7,631 nt of DNA from Nitrospira defluvii (GTDB taxonomy: Bacteria > Nitrospirota > Nitrospiria > Nitrospirales > Nitrospiraceae), in contig JACQHN010000336.1 in NCBI GenBank assembly GCA_016199015.1, positions 1 to 7,631 of the forward strand. Reading direction: 5' to 3'. This document shows positions 1-7,321 of the stretch, in pieces. Numbering within the stretch: position 1 is the first letter of the stretch; every line of letters starts with the position of its first letter. A program made the translations under genes and the position numbers. The notes beneath the pieces were generated by a model. It did no database searches, was not told the DNA's origin, and saw only the letters and a program-made list of their open reading frames with translations.

Positions 1-1
1 C

Positions 2-1693
2 GCGCGCCTCGATCGGCAGCGGGCAGAATTATATGGATTCCCGCTTCGTCAAGGGATCGATGTCCCCAATGCCATCGACGACGCCACGGACCGAGCGAAT
101 GAATTTTCCGCCTATCAATTGCTCTGGCAAGAGGGTTGTGAACGTGTCCGGTCTCCGAGTGACTCGATTCAATGCCGCGCGGACGTGTTTGGCTTTCTCC
201 TGCAATCTCGCCTGAACGGATCACCGCCGGCGCTTCTCCGATCGTCCCGTTACCGTGAAGAATTTGCTCCACATTTTGCAACCTCTTGGAAAGAAAAGTG
301 GCCGCAGGGCCTCCTGATTCCGAACCCCGATCTCCTGAACCGCAATCCTCTGGACTACGTTCAGACGATTTCAAGCGGCTCCGGCGAACTGCTCATTCCA
401 GCCACCGGCTACGACAACACGCGTGAGCGAGCGATGGTTCGTTCCATTTTTGAACCCACCATCGCAAGAGAACCGTTAGCGGTCTGGTCGGCATCCCAAG
501 AGACACCAGAGGCCGTGGATCGGTTCGTAGCGGGCTTGTCGCGCTTTCTTGCGGACGTCGATATCGAACGGTTAGACACCTATCTGTTCCGACAAGCCAC
601 CCTGTCCGGCGCTGCCGTGCATCGCTATCACAGTCGGTGCGAAGCCGACGTCAGGGAACGGAGCAAATCGATGGAGCGCATCACGTTTCGATGCCGGGAA
701 CCGGAGCCACGGAGACAAGATCATAATGGCTTCTCGATGGAGGGAATTCTGTATCTGAAGGCGGGAACCGTTGTAGACGGCGCGATTGATCGCCTTGTGA
801 CCGGCGAGGGAAATGAACTGACCGGCCTTAACATAACCAGTGGGACAATGAGATCCAAGAACCGCCGGCGCATCGGAAGAATTGAAGTGACGCAGAAAGA
901 GCCGCCCCTGCACGCCAGGCTCGCCGATGGTCACGCGATCAAAGAGCTGACCTTCCAATTCGGCATTCCAGGGAAAGAACACAGGGACGCCGGTCGAGCC
1001 GCCGATCTCATGGGGTCCGCCACGATGACTGTTCTGCAGGATTACGCTTCTGTGCATCAGGCCATTGATGCGATGGCACGCGACACCCTGGCCGGTAAAT
1101 CGGACGTGTTCGCCCGCAAACCGTTTCGGCGAGCAACCGCGATGAAGGCGTTGTATGACCAGCTCAACATGCCGCCTTTAAAATGGTGTTGCGAAGATGC
1201 TCACAATATGCCGGAACCAGTCTCGACCACGGAAGCGACCCTGCACGATTTCGACGCCCCCGCTCGTGACAAGAACATTTCACCTGTCTTCAAGGTCTTC
1301 CAGCGATATTGCGCGCAATGCCATCATGAAGACCTGGCCTTCCCGCCAAATTTTCTTCATGGCTCTCCATCTAAAGTAAAAGAACAAATAGACCACTGTG
1401 CCGAACGCATTTTCTTCCGATTGGAGATGTGGGCGTTGGCTCCTCATGAACGACAGGAGGCGCCCATGCCGCCGGCCACTGCGTTGCAGCGGTTGCATCT
1501 TTCTCCTGAGCAGTGGGCCGGCCATCCTGATCTCGCATGGCTCAAGTCGTACACCGCTGCCGTGCTGAAATCACAAGGTGGAAAGCCAACTCGACTCGAA
1601 GACCTCGCGACGAAAGGCTACGACAACCTGCAAGCCTGTGTACCATCCACCAGAGCAACAGTTGCAGCAGCACCCGATGCGATCCGGGAATAG
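2..1693 (+). CDS. Large single-haem c-type cytochrome, 5' end missing
   Basis: The frame is open from the left edge to the TAG at 1691-1693 (563 residues visible), so the true start and any signal peptide lie outside the window. One haem site, CAQCH, is visible at residues 437-441 (1310-1324). It is followed 48 residues later by Met489 in APMPPAT, a likely axial ligand, so residues of about 420-520 form a cytochrome c domain. That domain implies function outside the cytoplasm, probably in electron transfer. The preceding 400 residues contain GSGELLIPATG and then a stretch that reads as beta-rich, with scattered cysteines (for example CCED just before the haem domain). I do not recognise a family for it. 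The gene lies 62 bases upstream of two dihaem cytochrome genes on the same strand, so it may be their redox partner or an accessory subunit. Coding status is well supported by length and the haem domain. The specific role is unknown. Confidence 0.85.
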   Translation, partial: ARLDRQRAELYGFPLRQGIDVPNAIDDATDRANEFSAYQLLWQEGCERVRSPSDSIQCRADVFGFLLQSRLNGSPPALLRSSRYREEFAPHFATSWKEKWPQGLLIPNPDLLNRNPLDYVQTISSGSGELLIPATGYDNTRERAMVRSIFEPTIAREPLAVWSASQETPEAVDRFVAGLSRFLADVDIERLDTYLFRQATLSGAAVHRYHSRCEADVRERSKSMERITFRCREPEPRRQDHNGFSMEGILYLKAGTVVDGAIDRLVTGEGNELTGLNITSGTMRSKNRRRIGRIEVTQKEPPLHARLADGHAIKELTFQFGIPGKEHRDAGRAADLMGSATMTVLQDYASVHQAIDAMARDTLAGKSDVFARKPFRRATAMKALYDQLNMPPLKWCCEDAHNMPEPVSTTEATLHDFDAPARDKNISPVFKVFQRYCAQCHHEDLAFPPNFLHGSPSKVKEQIDHCAERIFFRLEMWALAPHERQEAPMPPATALQRLHLSPEQWAGHPDLAWLKSYTAAVLKSQGGKPTRLEDLATKGYDNLQACVPSTRATVAAAPDAIRE

Positions 1694-1755
1694 CCGGCTC
1701 AGCAGTTTTTCTGGGCCCGCGCCGGGAGCACGAGTCGAAGGGAGGAGCACCTCGT

Positions 1756-3285
1756 ATGAGCGAGCAACCCGCGGAGACAGATTCCCTGAAGGCTGTGAAT
1801 AGAAAATGCTGGATGGTCTTGCTGCCTTTTCTGCTCCTGATCGGGGGAATTTCTGGCTTGTTGGCGGCAAGGTTTGGCGCCGATGTCCCGGTGGACTATG
1901 CCGACAGCGAAGATCACTTCAAGTACGGCTCTACCGGCGGGGAGCGCGCGTCCGGGTTCCCCTATTGGATATGGAAAGCAATGCCCCGGGTTTGTGAAGA
2001 CAAGTTGCCGGAAGGAAAGAATTTTCCGGGTCAAGAATTGAAGGTCGTGGGATTTCTCTATGAAGGCGACAACGATCTTCCAATCGGGATGTCGAAGCGC
2101 CGCCATATGGGATTGGATCGGGTCTTCTTGAATTGCGCCGTCTGCCATACCAGCACGGTTCGCGACAAGCCGGACAGCAGTCCCAAGATCATCACCGGCA
2201 TGCCGGCTAACACGGTTGACCTGATGGCCTTCGAGAAGTTCCTGTTCGCCTGCGCCAAGGATTCAAAATTTTCACCGGAATACATCATTCCTGAGATTCA
2301 GCGCCTGTCCGGTCACAACCTCCACATAGTGAACCGCTCTCTGATCTACCCGCTTGCGATTTATCTTATGAGGGACCGTCTCTTGATGTTGGAGGGCCGA
2401 TTCTCATCCATGTTGCAGCGACCGGATTGGGGACCCGGACGGGTGGATACCTTTGGGTCGGCCAAGGCGCTCTTCAATTTTTCCATGGACAAGGCCCCGG
2501 CATCCGAATTGATCGGGGTCACCGATTTCCCGTCGATCTGGTTGCAAGGTCCACGCAAGGACAAGCAAATGCAATTGCACTGGGACGGCAACAACACAAA
2601 GGTGGAGGAGCGCAATCGCAGCGCGGCGTTCGGAACCGGTGCCACGCCGCCGACGCTCGATCGGCAGCGAATCAAGCGCCTCGAAGATTGGCTGCTCACG
2701 CGCGAGCCCCCAACCTATCCCTATCCCATCAATCAGACCCTCGCGGCCAAAGGGGCCTCCGTTTACAACCAGTATTGTGCCGGCTGTCATGGGATAAACG
2801 GACGGAACTTCGAGGGCCAAGAGGTCGGAAAGGTCACGCCGATCGAGCAGATCGGCACCGATCGGCATCGGCTGGATTCATATACCTATGATCTCGCGGT
2901 GAATCAAAATCTCCTGTACGCCGGCACTGACGATCCCGACGAACGGTTCTCTCATTTTCGAAAGACGTTCGGCTACGCCAACATGCCGCTCGATGGGCTG
3001 TGGCTGCGCGCGCCCTATCTGCACAACGGCTCCGTGCCGACCCTGCGGGATCTCCTCGAACCGAGTTCTCGCCGACCGAAGATCTTTTATCGCGGCTATG
3101 ACGTCTACGATCAGGTAAGGGTCGGGTTTGTCTCGAGCAGGGAAAACGAGAACGGCCGTCCCTATTTCAAGTTTGATACTGCGGTCGCCGGCAATTCCAA
3201 CAGCGGGCACGAGGGAAAGCGGTACGGTACCGACATGCGGGGGGGCGAGAAGGAAGCGCTGGTCGAGTATCTGAAAACGTTCTAG
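1756..3285 (+). CDS. RoxA-like membrane-anchored dihaem c-type cytochrome, first paralogue
   Basis: A 509-residue protein. I chose the ATG at 1756 because GGAGGAG (1741-1747) lies eight bases upstream and a hydrophobic segment follows at residues 19-38, which looks like an uncleaved membrane anchor or signal. The open frame extends further upstream but overlaps the preceding gene and looks like noise. Haem motifs are CAVCH at 127-131 and CAGCH at 341-345. Other landmarks are FKYGS (55-59), PYWIW (69-73), CAKD (Cys166), YPYPINQ before the second haem, IGTDR after it, and LRAPYLHNGSVPTL with His423. RoxA-like cytochromes share this haem spacing and the YLHNG block. His423 may be the distal ligand of the second haem, which is inference. 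RoxA itself cleaves polyisoprene with dioxygen, but it is clearly longer (roughly 650-680 residues), so rubber cleavage should not be assumed. A peroxidase or oxygenase acting in the periplasm is plausible. It is probably co-transcribed with the paralogue 32 bases downstream. Confidence 0.93.
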   Translation: MSEQPAETDSLKAVNRKCWMVLLPFLLLIGGISGLLAARFGADVPVDYADSEDHFKYGSTGGERASGFPYWIWKAMPRVCEDKLPEGKNFPGQELKVVGFLYEGDNDLPIGMSKRRHMGLDRVFLNCAVCHTSTVRDKPDSSPKIITGMPANTVDLMAFEKFLFACAKDSKFSPEYIIPEIQRLSGHNLHIVNRSLIYPLAIYLMRDRLLMLEGRFSSMLQRPDWGPGRVDTFGSAKALFNFSMDKAPASELIGVTDFPSIWLQGPRKDKQMQLHWDGNNTKVEERNRSAAFGTGATPPTLDRQRIKRLEDWLLTREPPTYPYPINQTLAAKGASVYNQYCAGCHGINGRNFEGQEVGKVTPIEQIGTDRHRLDSYTYDLAVNQNLLYAGTDDPDERFSHFRKTFGYANMPLDGLWLRAPYLHNGSVPTLRDLLEPSSRRPKIFYRGYDVYDQVRVGFVSSRENENGRPYFKFDTAVAGNSNSGHEGKRYGTDMRGGEKEALVEYLKTF

Positions 3286-3317
3286 CGGCAAGACTGGCCT
3301 GTTGCAGAGGAGATGCC

Positions 3318-4838
3318 ATGGCACAAGCGAAGACCAGTAGGTGGCGCAAGATCAAAGTGATCGTCCTCATCCTGCTGTTGTTGGCAGGCCTGGGTACTGT
3401 GGTCGGCTGGTACAAATTCTTCCGCGAAGAGCCTCAGCCCGACTGGGTCACCGCCACGCCGGACATGCGCTTCAAGTATGGCTCGATCGGTGCCGAATAT
3501 GACGCCGGGGTCCCTTATTGGATTTGGTACGTGCTGCCGCGCATGTTCCCGGAGAAGCTGCCAGGACCAAGCGGTTACGCATCATTGGGCGTCCTCTGGG
3601 AAGAGGGGCAGGAACTGCCGATCGGCTTCACGAAGAAAGTGATCGGCTTTCCCCGCGTCGCCAACACCTGCGCCTCTTGTCACACCGCGAGCTATCGTTC
3701 CAAACCGGATGAGAATCCGACCTTTGTGCCGACCGGCCCTAACCACACATTGAACCTCGAAGCCTTCTTTCGCTTCATGATCGACTGCGCGAAAGATCCA
3801 CGTTTCAACGCCGATAACATGATGCGGGAGATCGACCTGGCGGCCGACCTGTCCTTCCTGGACCGGATGATCTATCGCTTCATCCTCATTCCGATCACCA
3901 AGAAACGTTTACTGGAGCGCGAGGAGCGGTTCGCTTGGATTTACCGAACAGACCTTCCCCAGTGGGGCCGCGGACGCGACGACGCGATGAACCTGACCAA
4001 GTATTTCATGATCAAATTTCCGATGGACGACAGTATCGGTCCGACCGACATGCCGTCGCTCTGGAATCTGCAAAAGTACAGGCCGGAGAAAGGTCACTTG
4101 ATGAACCTCGCCGGCGATAGCCATGACGCCCATTCGGTGATCATCGACTCGGCATTGGGCGTGCTCGGGGCTGCGCCGCACAACAAGGAAGAGTTTCTGG
4201 CGCACATCAAATGGTTCGAGGACTATTTTGGGGCCTATCCTGCCCCAAAATATCCGTTTCCGATCAACCAGCAAAAAGCGGCAGCGGGAAAATCCCTGTT
4301 CGACAAGACCTGCGCGCGTTGCCACGCGAGTGAACGAACCGGCACACGCGTGCCGGTGGAAGAGGTCGGCACCGACCGTGGGCGGCTGGACACCTGGAGC
4401 AAGCAGGCGGCGATCGAAGCGAACAAGGTCGTCTACGAGATGGGCATCGAGCGAAAGGGTCTCGTCGAAGAGAACCCCAGCGGTTACATCGCCGCGTTTC
4501 TCGATGGCATCTGGCTCCGAGCGCCATACCTGCACAACGGCTCGGTTCCCACGCTCCACGACTTGTTAGAGCCGGTCGAGAAGCGGCCGAAACTTTTCTA
4601 TCGCGGCTATGATGTGTACAACCAGGTCAAGGTCGGATTCGTCACATCTCCGCAGGAAGCGCAGTTGGTCGGGATGCGATGTGAGATCGTGAAAGAAAAA
4701 CCCCTATGCGAGGTCGAGCGAATCGGCACCGCCTACGACGTGAGCCAGCGCGGCAACGGCAACCAAGGGCATGTGTATGGGACGGAATTGCAATCCAAAG
4801 AAAAAGACGCGCTGGTGGAGTATCTGAAGACGTTATGA
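3318..4838 (+). CDS. RoxA-like membrane-anchored dihaem c-type cytochrome, second paralogue
   Basis: A 506-residue protein starting at an ATG five bases after GAGGAG (3307-3312). A short basic N-terminus (KTSRWRKIK) precedes a hydrophobic helix at about residues 12-31, which predicts an inner-membrane anchor with the rest in the periplasm. Haem motifs are CASCH (118-122) and CARCH (332-336). It repeats the landmarks of its upstream neighbour in the same order: FKYGS (52-56), PYWIW (66-70), CAKD (Cys157), YPFPINQQ, VGTDRGRLD, LRAPYLHNGSVPTL with His406, FYRGYDVYNQVKVGFV, and a closing ALVEYLKTL. The two genes therefore arose by tandem duplication, but they are well diverged and probably do different jobs in one pathway. 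A difference is a C-terminal insert with two cysteines (Cys455 and Cys464) absent from the first paralogue, which could form a disulphide. The family is the RoxA-like, MauG/cytochrome c peroxidase-related dihaem group. The substrate is unknown. Confidence 0.93.
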   Translation: MAQAKTSRWRKIKVIVLILLLLAGLGTVVGWYKFFREEPQPDWVTATPDMRFKYGSIGAEYDAGVPYWIWYVLPRMFPEKLPGPSGYASLGVLWEEGQELPIGFTKKVIGFPRVANTCASCHTASYRSKPDENPTFVPTGPNHTLNLEAFFRFMIDCAKDPRFNADNMMREIDLAADLSFLDRMIYRFILIPITKKRLLEREERFAWIYRTDLPQWGRGRDDAMNLTKYFMIKFPMDDSIGPTDMPSLWNLQKYRPEKGHLMNLAGDSHDAHSVIIDSALGVLGAAPHNKEEFLAHIKWFEDYFGAYPAPKYPFPINQQKAAAGKSLFDKTCARCHASERTGTRVPVEEVGTDRGRLDTWSKQAAIEANKVVYEMGIERKGLVEENPSGYIAAFLDGIWLRAPYLHNGSVPTLHDLLEPVEKRPKLFYRGYDVYNQVKVGFVTSPQEAQLVGMRCEIVKEKPLCEVERIGTAYDVSQRGNGNQGHVYGTELQSKEKDALVEYLKTL

Positions 4839-4905
4839 TCTCTCAGTGATGTCGCAAACGATAAAAGGACGAACCCGCTGGGGTTAAGTAGAAATGAATT
4901 TACAT

Positions 4906-4930
4906 TAGAATCCGTGCCATCCTGGAGAGG
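4906..4930 (+). promoter_or_regulatory. Possible promoter -10 and ribosome binding site of the DUF4062 gene
   Basis: The 98-base gap after the cytochrome operon is AT-rich towards its right end. TAGAAT at 4906-4911 is a reasonable -10 hexamer. The only -35 candidate at about the right distance is a weak TTAAGT at 4884-4889. GGAGAGG at 4924-4930 sits six bases before the ATG at 4937 and is a convincing ribosome binding site. A small hairpin, AACCC-GCTG-GGGTT at 4872-4885, lies between the operon and this site, but no T-run follows it, so I do not call it a terminator. The promoter is a guess and the ribosome binding site is solid. Confidence 0.3.
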
Positions 4931-4936
4931 TGTCAT

Positions 4937-5950
4937 ATGCGACAAGAGTTTCGTGTGTTTGTGGCATCGCCAGGAGATGTGCAGTCGGAACGGGAGTCAC
5001 TTGGCAAAGCTATTGTGGAAGTCAATCAGACTCACGGGCAACCATTGGGATATCTCCTTGACCTTGTACAGTGGAAATCCCATGCGGTCCCGGATGCGAA
5101 ACCTCCTCAGTCGGCGATAAATGATCAATTGGGAGATTACGATATCTTTATTGGAATTATGTGGCGACGATTCGGCACGCCGACGGGAGTTGCAGGATCT
5201 GGAACGGAAGAAGAGATTCGTCGTGCTTATAGGAGATGGGAAGAGGACGAACGACTGCCCGTCATGCTGTACTTTTCCCAGAAGCAGTTCATGCCGGCGA
5301 ATGTAGACGAGAACGACCAAATGCGAAAAGTGTTGCTCTTGCGCCAGGAGCTATCAGGAAAGTCTCTCGTGTGGGAATACCAGGGGCCGGAGGTTTTCGA
5401 AGAAACCATCCGCAAGCATCTGTGCCTCCGGATGAGCCGCATCATGAATGATAAAACTCGGTCGACCAGCCAGACGAAAAGTTCAAACGATAAGACTAGC
5501 GCCTTATTGCACGAATCCTGGAGTCACATGACACCGGATCTTCAGAATGCCTTGAGCATTGCGCATAATGAAAATCGGATGGCCGGAGATGGTGGAATTA
5601 AAACCGAGGATCTGTTTGCGGCTTTGAGACGGATCGGATCACCGCAGTTGCAGGCGATCATCAAGGACATCCCAAAACAGGCGCTTCCTCGCCCAACAAA
5701 AGGAACCGTCATTGATAAACCCTACCTTCTTGAGGAACAGCCATGGTTGTCTCACTGCGTTGCATCGTCCATCAGACGTTTAACTAGGCGGGCTGGAACG
5801 AAGAAGCAGATTGCTGCAACGGATATTTTTGTAGACATTGCAAAGCATGGCTCTGGCAAATCAGTTAGCTTGTTGCGGAAGCATGGTATCGGCCCGGAAC
5901 AAATTGACAAAATTGTCACACACCACAAGATCAAGGTTTTAAATGCTTAG
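4937..5950 (+). CDS. DUF4062 (TIR-like) domain fused to Clp N-domain-like repeats
   Basis: A 337-residue soluble protein with no signal peptide or membrane segment. Residues 4-165 match the DUF4062 pattern. FRVFVASPGDVQSER opens the domain, DIFIGIMWRRFGTPTG (69-84) forms the core strand and turn, SGTEEEI (88-94) carries the conserved acidic run, LPVMLYFSQ follows at 107-115, and WEYQGPEVFEETIRKHL closes it. DUF4062 belongs to the TIR-like fold group and is often found on NACHT or other STAND defence and signalling proteins. After a polar linker (172-188), residues of about 195-245 and 270-327 read as two diverged Clp N-domain repeats. The clearest parts are LQNALSIAHNENRMAG with IKTEDLFAAL in the first, and GSGKSVSLLRKHGIGPEQI in the second. 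No AAA+ module follows, so this is a stand-alone recognition or adaptor module rather than an unfoldase. The gene looks lower in GC than the cytochromes, suggesting transfer. A role in phage defence is inference. The domain calls are firm for DUF4062 and moderate for Clp N. Confidence 0.9.
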   Translation: MRQEFRVFVASPGDVQSERESLGKAIVEVNQTHGQPLGYLLDLVQWKSHAVPDAKPPQSAINDQLGDYDIFIGIMWRRFGTPTGVAGSGTEEEIRRAYRRWEEDERLPVMLYFSQKQFMPANVDENDQMRKVLLLRQELSGKSLVWEYQGPEVFEETIRKHLCLRMSRIMNDKTRSTSQTKSSNDKTSALLHESWSHMTPDLQNALSIAHNENRMAGDGGIKTEDLFAALRRIGSPQLQAIIKDIPKQALPRPTKGTVIDKPYLLEEQPWLSHCVASSIRRLTRRAGTKKQIAATDIFVDIAKHGSGKSVSLLRKHGIGPEQIDKIVTHHKIKVLNA

Positions 5951-6319
5951 AGAGGTGATGATCGGTTTATGACGACATCAGTCCCGCACGCCTGTGAGTG
6001 ATGGAAGCAACTTTTTACCGAGGCCCGCTCGCCAAGCAGCATCCGCAGAATTCCGGCCGGCAGAGCGATGTGTCGGTGGGGTATGGCGGGGTGAGAACGT
6101 ATTAGAAAAGAAGAAGACAAAGGAGGCGCTGAAGGGTTGAAGCGGCCCAGGCAATACGACAGGGAAAACGACTTCGAGTTGGTTTAATCTCGGATTGCAA
6201 CGCTCAAGGTGAAAACCGAAAGGCGATAATGCAGTGAAGATATAAGACCCGTTACGAATCCTTTTCACGAAATACGCATGACGATGGTTATTAAAACTAG
6301 AGGCGATTGACGCATTCTT
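5951..6319. other. Non-coding stretch without a recognisable gene
   Basis: No convincing gene on either strand. The longest reading frame here (minus strand, GTG start at 6268) has no ribosome binding site and no recognisable motif. A near-perfect AAAGGAGG at 6119-6126 is followed only by a 16-codon TTG frame ending at 6187, too little to call. I saw no hairpin with a T-run after the DUF4062 gene, so its terminator is not identified. Confidence 0.5.
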
Positions 6320-6800
6320 TCAGAAAAGAAAGTAGCCCGAATAGTCCGCCAGTAAACACTGAAATCGAACCGAGATCCGTTCCAACCGTTCTAGATGTGC
6401 CTCGGTCAGCGCCGTCACGTCCACCTTGTTGAGCCACTCCGCATCCTGCCGCAGTATTCGGAGACTCAGCCGCCATGTTGCAGGAATCAGGATATTCGCG
6501 TGGACGGGCGTAGTCGATCACAGCCCAAACGTCTCAATCTCATCGGCAAGCTTGATCCGCTCCGCCTCAAACTCATATTTCTGCCGATCGGTATCCATCA
6601 AGTGCAGGAGCGTGTCGAGCCACTGAACCGTGGCACCCATCCGCTCGTAAGGAAGCGTATCTGCCTGATCATCAGGTGTATGGTAACGGGGCGTTCGCGC
6701 TACGAAATGGGTTTCCAGCCACCTCGGTAGATAAGCATGATCTGAGGAAGCTGTGGGCCGACACCATTTTCACCGTGCTTTGACGGGAGCCACCAGGAGC
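6320..6800 (-). pseudogene. Decayed C-terminal part of an M28-type metallopeptidase
   Basis: Read on the minus strand, one frame gives SDHAYLPRWLETHFVAR and then TPRYHTPDDQADTLPYERM, running from 6745 down to a TGA at 6518-6520. SDH followed by YHTPDD and a LxYERM block is the C-terminal signature of M28 zinc aminopeptidases, in which the His of YHT is the last metal ligand (codon 6680-6682). Translation continues in the same frame past the TGA through RQDAEWLNKVDVTALTEAHL to a second stop at 6320-6322, so the TGA may be a nonsense mutation. Just upstream the likely reading shifts frame: KHGENGVGPQLPQI is found in the next frame, and the SDH-to-YHT spacing looks several residues short. The first half of the catalytic domain, with the other zinc ligands, is absent. 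The gene is therefore 5'-truncated, frameshifted and inactive. The upstream limit is uncertain and remnants may reach about 6960. Confidence 0.65.
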
Positions 6801-7064
6801 TATATGAGTAGCCAATCCAAGTCTCAGTCCACCTATCCGATTGCATACGCGCGCTGTATCTGTTTCGATAACGTTTCACCACCTGCGATCTCGCTGCTGT
6901 ACGGGAGATATGGAGCGGATAAACCCTGAAAAATTGGCGGATACCGCGACAAATTCTTGGTTTTTTGGGTTGTAGGTACAGGCTGAGTTGTCGAATTCCC
7001 TGTGGCACAGAAGATGCTTATCCATCAAGCAGCAACGACACGGCGGTAAAAAGGAGAGTATTGG
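6801..7064. other. Degraded stretch upstream of the peptidase remnant
   Basis: No intact gene. On the minus strand, a frame at about 6850-7010 reads protein-like in part (IFQGLSAPYLPYSSEIAGGE, then TLSKQIQRAYAIG) before a stop. It lies in the right direction to be more of the broken peptidase gene, but I cannot tie these residues to the M28 family. Confidence 0.35.
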
Positions 7065-7145
7065 ATGGACATCCTGATGATCATGTCCTTGATGATGAGC
7101 GCAGGTGTCAGCCTCGTGGTGCTCCGGTCGCTCTGGCCCGAGTGA
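7065..7145 (+). CDS. Small hydrophobic single-span membrane protein (26 residues)
   Basis: An ATG at 7065 is preceded by AAGGAG (7051-7056) with eight bases between, one of the better ribosome binding sites in the window. The 26-residue product begins MDILMIMSLMMSAG and ends LVVLRSLWPE. It is almost entirely hydrophobic up to a single Arg near the end, as expected of one membrane-spanning helix with a short polar tail. The reading frame ends at the TGA at 7143-7145. It stands alone among decayed sequence, with no partner gene on either side. Small proteins like this are often accessory subunits of membrane complexes, but I do not recognise this one and propose no function. The frame is short enough that chance remains possible; the start site and composition argue against it. 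Confidence 0.5.
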   Translation: MDILMIMSLMMSAGVSLVVLRSLWPE

Positions 7146-7270
7146 GGCCGCGACACTTTTGGCGTCGTCCACTGAGCGGACGGCCAGACGGAAGTTCGTA
7201 CACCAACCCACAACGAGAATGCCATGACAGTGTACAGATCGGATTTATCCTTTGGCGCCTAACGGGCAGT

Positions 7271-7321
7271 GGTCGCGTGATGGTGGTGGATGATGAGCCC
7301 GCTACCGGGAAAGTCGTTTGA
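7271..7321 (+). pseudogene. Possible fragment of a response-regulator N-terminus
   Basis: The codons read GRVMVVDDEPATGKVV and then stop at TGA 7319-7321. VMVVDDEPA is the first strand and acidic pocket of CheY-like receiver domains, where the paired Asp residues bind the metal ion. Nothing after it continues the domain in any frame I examined, and no ribosome binding site precedes it. It is either a scrap of a lost two-component regulator or chance similarity over about 12 residues. Confidence 0.2.

Noticed and set aside
1537..1755. In-frame upstream extension of the first dihaem cytochrome
   Set aside because: It overlaps the end of the preceding cytochrome gene, reads as low-quality sequence, and would bury the membrane anchor. 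The ATG at 1756 has a strong ribosome binding site.
2404..2868. Long minus-strand frame inside the first dihaem cytochrome
   Set aside because: A shadow of the GC-rich coding frame, with no start signal or domain.
4872..4885. AACCC-GCTG-GGGTT hairpin after the cytochrome operon
   Set aside because: Only five base pairs and no T-run on either side, so not called as a terminator.
6001..6105. Plus-strand frame of 34 codons from ATG
   Set aside because: No ribosome binding site and no protein-like pattern.
6119..6187. AAAGGAGG followed by a 16-codon TTG frame
   Set aside because: The product is tiny and polar, the start codon is weak, and nothing supports translation beyond the Shine-Dalgarno-like match.
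5978..6268. Minus-strand frame of 96 codons starting at GTG
   Set aside because: No ribosome binding site, no recognisable motif, and composition rich in Arg, Pro and Ser as in chance frames.
6395..6730. Plus-strand frame of 111 codons
   Set aside because: It is the antisense of the M28 peptidase remnant, whose motifs are on the minus strand.
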